NCBI GenBank assembly: GCA_965262505.1
Contig: CBDHFM010000010.1
Coordinates: 1-64,000 of the forward strand
DNA: 64,000 nt
Direction of reading: 5' to 3'
From: JACPPO01 sp965262505
Lineage (GTDB): Bacteria > Acidobacteriota > Vicinamibacteria > Vicinamibacterales > UBA2999
The notes below the pieces were generated by a model that saw only the letters and a program-made list of their open reading frames with translations, made no database searches and was not told where the DNA came from. This document shows, one piece after another, positions 59,572-64,000 of the stretch. Position numbers and translations under genes: made by a program. Position 1 is the stretch's first letter; every line of letters begins with the position of its first letter.

Positions 59572-62004
59572 TTAGCGCAGGCCGGCAAGGTGGGCGAGCG
59601 CCCCCTCCAGGCCGTACTGTTCAACCGCCTCGGCGCGCCGCGCACTGTCGCGCGTCGATGATGTGTACAACCAGTACGATTCGGGATCGACTTCAAGCCG
59701 CACGGTGGCGGCCATGTTCGGGCGTCTCAGATACAGCTCTTGTTTGCTGACGAGCCCCCGGATGGTCGCCACTTCCGACGGGTTGAGTCGGAAGAGTTCA
59801 GCGGCCTTGTCGGGCAGCTCGGGGTTGGCGAGGAAGAGCTTGGTCGGCATGGATTCCAGCAGCGCGTCCGCGCCGGCCGTGCCGGTCACGTCCACGGCGC
59901 TTTGGGTCGCCATGATGAGCGCCGCGTTTTTCTTCCGCCACGTCTTGGCGGCTTCCGCGAGGTACGCGAGGACGGCCGGGTCGCGCAGGTAGCGCCACGC
60001 TTCATCGACCACCATCAGCTTCACCCGTGCCGTTTCGTCGGGGTTCTCCAGGGTAAGTCGTAGGCGTTCCAGGAGATAGAACAGCGCCGCCTCGCACAAG
60101 TCCTCGTGCTCGGCCGCGCCGGCAAGGTCGATCACCTGCCAGTCGGCAAGGTCTAGATCGTCGCCGTCGGCCGGATTATCGAAGTACTTCCCCCATGCCC
60201 CATTGCCGTACCACCTTCCAAGCGGCGGCCACATGGCGGCCGGCAAGGAGTGGACAAAGACGGTCATCGTCCGGCGCGCCGGCGGAAAGGCGTAGAGGTC
60301 TTCAATGCGGGCGCGGATTTCGGACGGGTCGGCGCCCGTGACGGTCCAGCCGCCGATCCTGAGTAAGCGCATGATCCAGCCGGTGAGGAATTGCACGCTC
60401 CGCTCGGTGTGCGGGAGCGCGAACGGGCGCAAGCGAAAGCCGACTTGACCATCGGCGGCATCGGGCGACAGCTCAAGGTAGCCGCCGCCGAGGAACCGCG
60501 TGATCCAGCGGTACGAGCCGCCGAGGTCCAAGATGAGCACGCGCGGGTTGTACTGCAGGGCCTGGACGAGCAGGAAATTGAGGGTGAAACTCTTGCCCGC
60601 GCCGGTCGCGCCGAGGACCAGCGTGTGGCCGACGTCGCCGTGAAAGAGGTCGTAGTGAAACGGCGTTTGCCACTGCGTCTCAAGGATGGCGAGCGCGGCC
60701 CGGTCAAGGTGTGGGCTGCGCGCCTCGCCGGTCGGTGGGCCGTAGATGGGCGCCAGGCACGCCGCCGCGCCCGCCGACACGAAGACGGATCGGACCTGCC
60801 GCTTACGCGGTTGCGCCGGCAGTCGGCAAAACCACGCGGGGAGCTGGCCGTACCCTTCGCGGATCGCCTTCGCGTCGTGCGCCGCGAAGATGCGGAGGAT
60901 GTCTCCGTCTAGGCGTTCGATGTGCGTCAGGTTGCCGTGCAAGGCAATGGTGAGCGCCAGATCGCCGTACGCGATGCCTTGCGTTTCCAGTTCGACCAGG
61001 GCATCGCCCAAGCGAGCTGATTCCACGTCGGCCGCGCTGTCCACCATCGCCGACGCGGTGCCCTCGGTTTCCTGTACGTGGGCCATCATCGAGTACCGCT
61101 TTGAGAAGTAGTGGCGCTGTGCGCCGCGAATCTTGCGGCGCGCGGCGTCCAGATCCCACGGTCGCCATTCGAGCGTGACCGTCATCACGCTGTCGAGCCG
61201 GTACAGGTCGTGTAAGAGATTCGCCGTGGCCCTGGCCGGCGGGGACAGGAGCGAGTACAGGATGACGGGCTCGCCGTCGAGTCGAAGGTGCCGGCGTTCG
61301 GCTTCGAGTTCACTGGTCGCCAGTCGCCAGTTCATCCCGCTGCCGGTCGCCCCATCCCACGGCGCGCGGCCGGGCTTGTTCACCAGCTCGGCGAGGACAC
61401 GCGAGCCGGCGTGCGCCGTGAGAATGTCGAGCGGCGTGAGATCGGCGACGAGCGTACGGCTGGCGTCCACCTGTTGGCGAAAGCGCGTGGTCGCGTCCTC
61501 GATCTGCTCGCGGAAATAGATCGCCTCGTTGGGATTCCGCCGCCGCGTCATCCACGTGTGGACGTAGTGCTTCCACCACGGCGCGTTGTGCTGGCCGGCT
61601 GCGGCCGTCGAGAGTTTCGGGTCGTAGCACCATGCGAGGTATGTGTCGATCTGTTGGATGCGCGACGCGAGGAACGCGCGCCGCTTCCGTTGCCCGAGGT
61701 CGGCGACGGCCGAGAGGCCGGTGTCCGCGTCGGGGAAGGTCGCTGGCCGGCGGAGCAGGTAGAAGTACAGCCGGGTCCGGGAGTCGATGCCTGAGAGCAT
61801 CCGTTGCCAGCGATTGAGCACGGCGTCCAGCTGCTCGGGGGTGTGCCCGTCGACGACGGTCGGCGACAGGCGGGCGAGCGTCACCAGCTCGCCGCGCCGG
61901 GTGAGACACGTCCGGTCGTCGGGGAGCCAGCCCCAATACGGCAGCTCGTCGGCCAGCGCGCCGGCGGCGTGGTGGTCGGCCACGTCTCGATCGGTGGTGG
62001 TCAT
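59572..62004 (-). CDS. trbE: VirB4/TrbE T4SS ATPase
   Basis: 810 aa from ATG 62004, overlapping the virB3 stop. The CagE/TrbE N-terminal domain (ELPYWGWLPDDRTCLTRRGE) is followed by the ATPase: GHTLVLGATGAGKSFTLNFL (Walker A), RVKLMVVDEAWRYLRDPAVL (Walker B), NAALIMATQSAVDVTGT. It powers pilin extraction and substrate transfer. Usual length. Confidence 0.93.
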   Translation of the reverse strand: MTTTDRDVADHHAAGALADELPYWGWLPDDRTCLTRRGELVTLARLSPTVVDGHTPEQLDAVLNRWQRMLSGIDSRTRLYFYLLRRPATFPDADTGLSAVADLGQRKRRAFLASRIQQIDTYLAWCYDPKLSTAAAGQHNAPWWKHYVHTWMTRRRNPNEAIYFREQIEDATTRFRQQVDASRTLVADLTPLDILTAHAGSRVLAELVNKPGRAPWDGATGSGMNWRLATSELEAERRHLRLDGEPVILYSLLSPPARATANLLHDLYRLDSVMTVTLEWRPWDLDAARRKIRGAQRHYFSKRYSMMAHVQETEGTASAMVDSAADVESARLGDALVELETQGIAYGDLALTIALHGNLTHIERLDGDILRIFAAHDAKAIREGYGQLPAWFCRLPAQPRKRQVRSVFVSAGAAACLAPIYGPPTGEARSPHLDRAALAILETQWQTPFHYDLFHGDVGHTLVLGATGAGKSFTLNFLLVQALQYNPRVLILDLGGSYRWITRFLGGGYLELSPDAADGQVGFRLRPFALPHTERSVQFLTGWIMRLLRIGGWTVTGADPSEIRARIEDLYAFPPARRTMTVFVHSLPAAMWPPLGRWYGNGAWGKYFDNPADGDDLDLADWQVIDLAGAAEHEDLCEAALFYLLERLRLTLENPDETARVKLMVVDEAWRYLRDPAVLAYLAEAAKTWRKKNAALIMATQSAVDVTGTAGADALLESMPTKLFLANPELPDKAAELFRLNPSEVATIRGLVSKQELYLRRPNMAATVRLEVDPESYWLYTSSTRDSARRAEAVEQYGLEGALAHLAGLR

Positions 62005-62330
62005 GAGGATCGGCTCTGCCGGCGGGCCTGGGTGATGAGGATGTACCACGGCGACTCGGCCCACTTCGCCGGGTCGTACCGGGTTTTGAACCGGACGGAT
62101 TCACGCAGGATGGTGAGCATGTGCGGGTCCGTCCGCCAGGCCCACCAGCCCACGCCGTACAAGAGACAAAACGACACCGCGCCGATCATGATGCTGTTGA
62201 CGGCGTTCCACATCGCCATGCCAAGCGTGGCGGACAAGAGAAACCAGCGCCGTTCAACGCCCATCATGGTCAAGGGGGCCGACAGCGCGGGGTACGCGGC
62301 CCACGCGCGCGCGCCGTGGCCGATGGTCAT
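62001..62330 (-). CDS. trbD: VirB3/TrbD T4SS membrane protein
   Basis: 109 aa. Two adjacent helices (RRWFLLSATLGMAMWNAVNS, IMIGAVSFCLLYGVGWWAW) and a cytoplasmic tail (DPHMLTILRESVRFKTRYDP) as in VirB3. The start chosen is ATG 62330, which overlaps the virB2 stop (ATGA); GTG 62342 is an alternative. Associates with VirB4. Confidence 0.85.
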   Translation of the reverse strand: MTIGHGARAWAAYPALSAPLTMMGVERRWFLLSATLGMAMWNAVNSIMIGAVSFCLLYGVGWWAWRTDPHMLTILRESVRFKTRYDPAKWAESPWYILITQARRQSRSS

Positions 62331-62620
62331 GAAAACAACCACGTCAGGAAGTTCGCCGCGCCCATCGCCATCCCCAAGCCGAAGATGATCCCGGCGAGCG
62401 CCTTCTTGCTGCCGCCTTCACCAAAGGCGAACATCAGCCCGCCGATGACAATCGCAATCAGCGACAGGCCCCGCGCGAGCGGGCCGGTGAAGGCTTGCTG
62501 CAGCACATCGACCGCGTTCAGCCACGGGCTCACGCCCTGCGCGGAGAGGGTGGCCTCGGCCAGCCCGACGGCGAACAGGACCGCGAGGGCGGTGAACCAG
62601 TGTGAGCGGTGCGGGTGCAT
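62327..62620 (-). CDS. trbC: VirB2/TrbC major pilin
   Basis: 97 aa from ATG 62620 with AGGAGG upstream. Signal peptide (LAVLFAVGLAEATLSAQG) followed by the two-helix pilin: VDVLQQAFTGPLARGLSLIA, IVIGGLMFAFGEGGSKKALA, GIIFGLGMAMGAANFLTWLF. The 38-nt leader element lies 22 bases upstream. Confidence 0.9.
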   Translation of the reverse strand: MHPHRSHWFTALAVLFAVGLAEATLSAQGVSPWLNAVDVLQQAFTGPLARGLSLIAIVIGGLMFAFGEGGSKKALAGIIFGLGMAMGAANFLTWLFS

Positions 62621-62641
62621 GGTGTCCTCCTTCTGGTGGTG

Positions 62642-62679
62642 CGTGGGCGCGGGCTCACGCACGGTGCTCGAGCCGCGTC
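62642..62679 (-). promoter_or_regulatory. 38-nt leader element, copy 2 (upstream of virB2)
   Basis: Same flanks as 57241-57278 with a different 10-base centre. Followed upstream by tandem GTGCCC units (about 62685-62713). Confidence 0.65.
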
Positions 62680-62715
62680 CCGTGACGTGCTCGTGCCCGT
62701 GCCCGTGCCCGTGCG

Positions 62716-63036
62716 TCATTCGTCAAACTCTCCACGGTCCTGGTGCTGCATCTGCTCGGCCAGCTCCGGATCGCCGCCCGCGCCGCGCCGGATCGACCGT
62801 TCGACGAGATCCACTTTCCGCCCGAGGTCGGCGAGGCCCAACACGCGCGCGGCGGCGTAGATCGCCACCGCGAGGGTGACGACGCCGGCCACGCCGTACG
62901 CCGTGAGCGCCGGCCAGTACTCGGTGACCAGGACGCGGGTGTACGGGGCGAGGTACGCGACGTGTGGGCCGACGAGCAACGCGGTGAGCGCCAGGATCGT
63001 GACGGTCAACCCGACGGCAACGGTAATGGGTTGCAT
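62716..63036 (-). CDS. Small T4SS-operon membrane protein
   Basis: 106 aa. Two helices (ITVAVGLTVTILALTALLVG; PALTAYGVAGVVTLAVAIYA) and a charged C-terminus (KVDLVERSIRRGAGGDPELA). It lies directly downstream of the 63037 gene, with adjoining stop and start. Position suggests a transfer-associated role; family unknown. Confidence 0.6.
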   Translation of the reverse strand: MQPITVAVGLTVTILALTALLVGPHVAYLAPYTRVLVTEYWPALTAYGVAGVVTLAVAIYAAARVLGLADLGRKVDLVERSIRRGAGGDPELAEQMQHQDRGEFDE

Positions 63037-63987
63037 CTACAGCTCCACCGATCCATCTCGGCCGGGCTGTGCGGGTCCGCCGCCGCCGCTGCCGCTGCTC
63101 TGGTCAATCGCGCGGGCGATGTTCCGCATGGCTCGGCCGCTACTGCCGTGCATGGCGAATCCGGCGCCGGCCTTCGCCGCGATCGCCGCCGCGTGGTAAT
63201 GCTCGGACGCGATTTCGACATTCACGCGTCCGCTCCGCCCCTCGCTATCTTCGATGTCGAGCTGCGCGTCGGGGTACATCACGCGGTCCTCGTGCATCGG
63301 GAGCCCGAGCTCCTGTGCGGCCGTGCGGCGCGCCTCGTCCGCCGCGCGCCGTCCACCCTGGGCGCGCGCCGTCTCGGTGGCGCGCGCAACGACCTGCTTG
63401 AGTTCGGCGTCGATGCGGACGCGGGTCACCCGTCCGCCGTCGGCCTCGATGCGCGCCTGTTCCACGGCTGCGGCGCGATAGACCGCCGTGTCGTGCGACA
63501 GCTCGGCCGGCTTGACGAGGCCGCTCCACGTCTGTTGCCCGGCTGCGTGGCCGGCGTCCAGCGCGGCCCGCTGTGCCGACCGCGCCCCGGCGGGCGTGGC
63601 GGTCAGCACCGTAAAGGTGTTGCCCTGCGGCCCCTTCGCGTCGTGTTCCGTGACCAGCCCTCGGCGGACCATCTGATCGACCGCCCGCCGGGTGGCGTAC
63701 GGGTGGCCGTCAAAATGCTTGTCGGACAGGTCTGTGTACGACACGGCGCGATACATCCCCACGTCGGCGGTGGCGGCGCGCTTGCGCGCGGCGATGGTGC
63801 GCGCCGGCTGTCGCGCCTCGTGTTCTCGACGATGGCCGGCCCGGGGCTCGTCGCGGGACCGGTCCTCGTGGGCGGGGCGGTCCTGGCGCGGTGTGCCTGG
63901 TCGCGCCTGGTCCTCGCGCGGCGCATCCTCGCGCCCCTGCCGGGGCGTCGGGGTGTCCTCACGAAAGAGATCCAGTCGATCAAACAT
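63037..63987 (-). CDS. Winged-helix/nuclease-like mobilization protein
   Basis: 316 aa from ATG 63987. A disordered Arg/Asp/Glu-rich N-terminus (about 1-75) precedes a winged helix (SDKHFDGHPYATRRAVDQMV, RRGLVTEHD), helices, and a C-terminal segment MYPDAQLDIEDSEGRSGRVN, VEIASEHYHAAAIAAKAGAG. In that segment Asp, Glu-x-x-x-Glu and Lys resemble a PD-(D/E)XK core. The fold order recalls Replic_Relax proteins. It is the first gene of the T4SS block in the window and a candidate for the missing relaxase function or its accessory (inference). A TAG just upstream ends another gene off the window. Confidence 0.55.
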   Translation of the reverse strand: MFDRLDLFREDTPTPRQGREDAPREDQARPGTPRQDRPAHEDRSRDEPRAGHRREHEARQPARTIAARKRAATADVGMYRAVSYTDLSDKHFDGHPYATRRAVDQMVRRGLVTEHDAKGPQGNTFTVLTATPAGARSAQRAALDAGHAAGQQTWSGLVKPAELSHDTAVYRAAAVEQARIEADGGRVTRVRIDAELKQVVARATETARAQGGRRAADEARRTAAQELGLPMHEDRVMYPDAQLDIEDSEGRSGRVNVEIASEHYHAAAIAAKAGAGFAMHGSSGRAMRNIARAIDQSSGSGGGGPAQPGRDGSVEL

Positions 63988-64000
63988 AGCGACCGCCTAG

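Noticed and set aside
62685..62715. Tandem GTGCCC units upstream of virB2 as a functional satellite
   Set aside because: Short, within the overlap of the upstream gene's end; probably a coding or low-complexity effect.
1..64000. CRISPR arrays, tRNA and rRNA genes
   Set aside because: I found no regularly spaced repeat-spacer array and no tRNA or rRNA signature by eye; short tRNAs could be missed.

Overview
The window is high-GC DNA from a Gram-negative bacterium. It encodes TonB-dependent receptors, an outer-membrane barrel protein, a bactofilin and signal-peptide-bearing surface proteins. The large TonB-dependent receptor with an N-terminal carboxypeptidase-regulatory domain and the exosortase chemistry fit Acidobacteriota (Vicinamibacteria-like), but this taxonomic guess is inference. 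The molecule looks like a conjugative (mega)plasmid or plasmid-derived integrative element. It has its own RepA, an iteron origin, ParA plus a ribbon-helix-helix partner, two or three toxin-antitoxin modules and an almost complete Trb/VirB-type T4SS, with chromosome-like cargo and many transposon and integrase relics between the modules.

Layout. 0-2.3 kb: XRE-S24 repressor, mazE with a frameshifted mazF, a 34-bp direct repeat around them, and an AlpA-like regulator with a strong palindrome. 2.7-16 kb: an envelope locus holding a secreted repeat-rich protein with a C-terminal sorting-like tail, a SAM methyltransferase, a polytopic protein with TWO exosortase-like Cys-Arg-His triads, a GT-C glycosyltransferase-like protein plus a truncated copy of it, an HTTM protein, an M4 (thermolysin-family) protease with a large insertion, and an outer-membrane barrel. 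16-19.3 kb: small proteins, a bactofilin, a SpeD-like AdoMet decarboxylase and decayed IS pieces. 19.4-24.4 kb: BCCT transporter and a large TonB-dependent receptor. 24.6-30.8 kb: TIR protein, resolvase remnant, tyrosine integrase, IS256 element, a dead VirD4 copy with its upstream repeat array, a transglycosylase fragment, and IS630/IS3 fragments. 30.8-41.4 kb: Phd-PIN toxin-antitoxin pair, a TonB-receptor relic, a three-gene set (YLDPG membrane peptide, methyltransferase, membrane sulfatase-fold protein), a secreted HEXXH protein with a coupled partner, and an IS6 element.

41.6-49.6 kb is the plasmid core: PIN/RHH toxin-antitoxin, parA/RHH, tandem 8-bp repeats, repA, three iterons, small plasmid genes, a truncated integrase and a Sel1-repeat protein. 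49.6-64 kb is a single minus-strand conjugation block, read right to left: wHTH/PD-(D/E)XK-like protein, small membrane protein, VirB2, VirB3, VirB4, VirB9, VirB10, VirB5, VirB6, VirB8, a wHTH protein, an inverted-repeat-rich intergenic region, VirD4, VirB11, an SNase-like nuclease and the Sel1 protein. No canonical relaxase is visible.

The strongest candidates for something undescribed are (i) the double-triad exosortase locus and (ii) the repeat array upstream of virD4, which exists in two copies whose motifs have all changed together (TGATACC versus TGACACC). Several mobile or toxin genes are broken by single-base insertions in C/G runs, whereas the large cargo and T4SS genes are intact. 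This suggests real decay, but homopolymer assembly error cannot be excluded from sequence alone.
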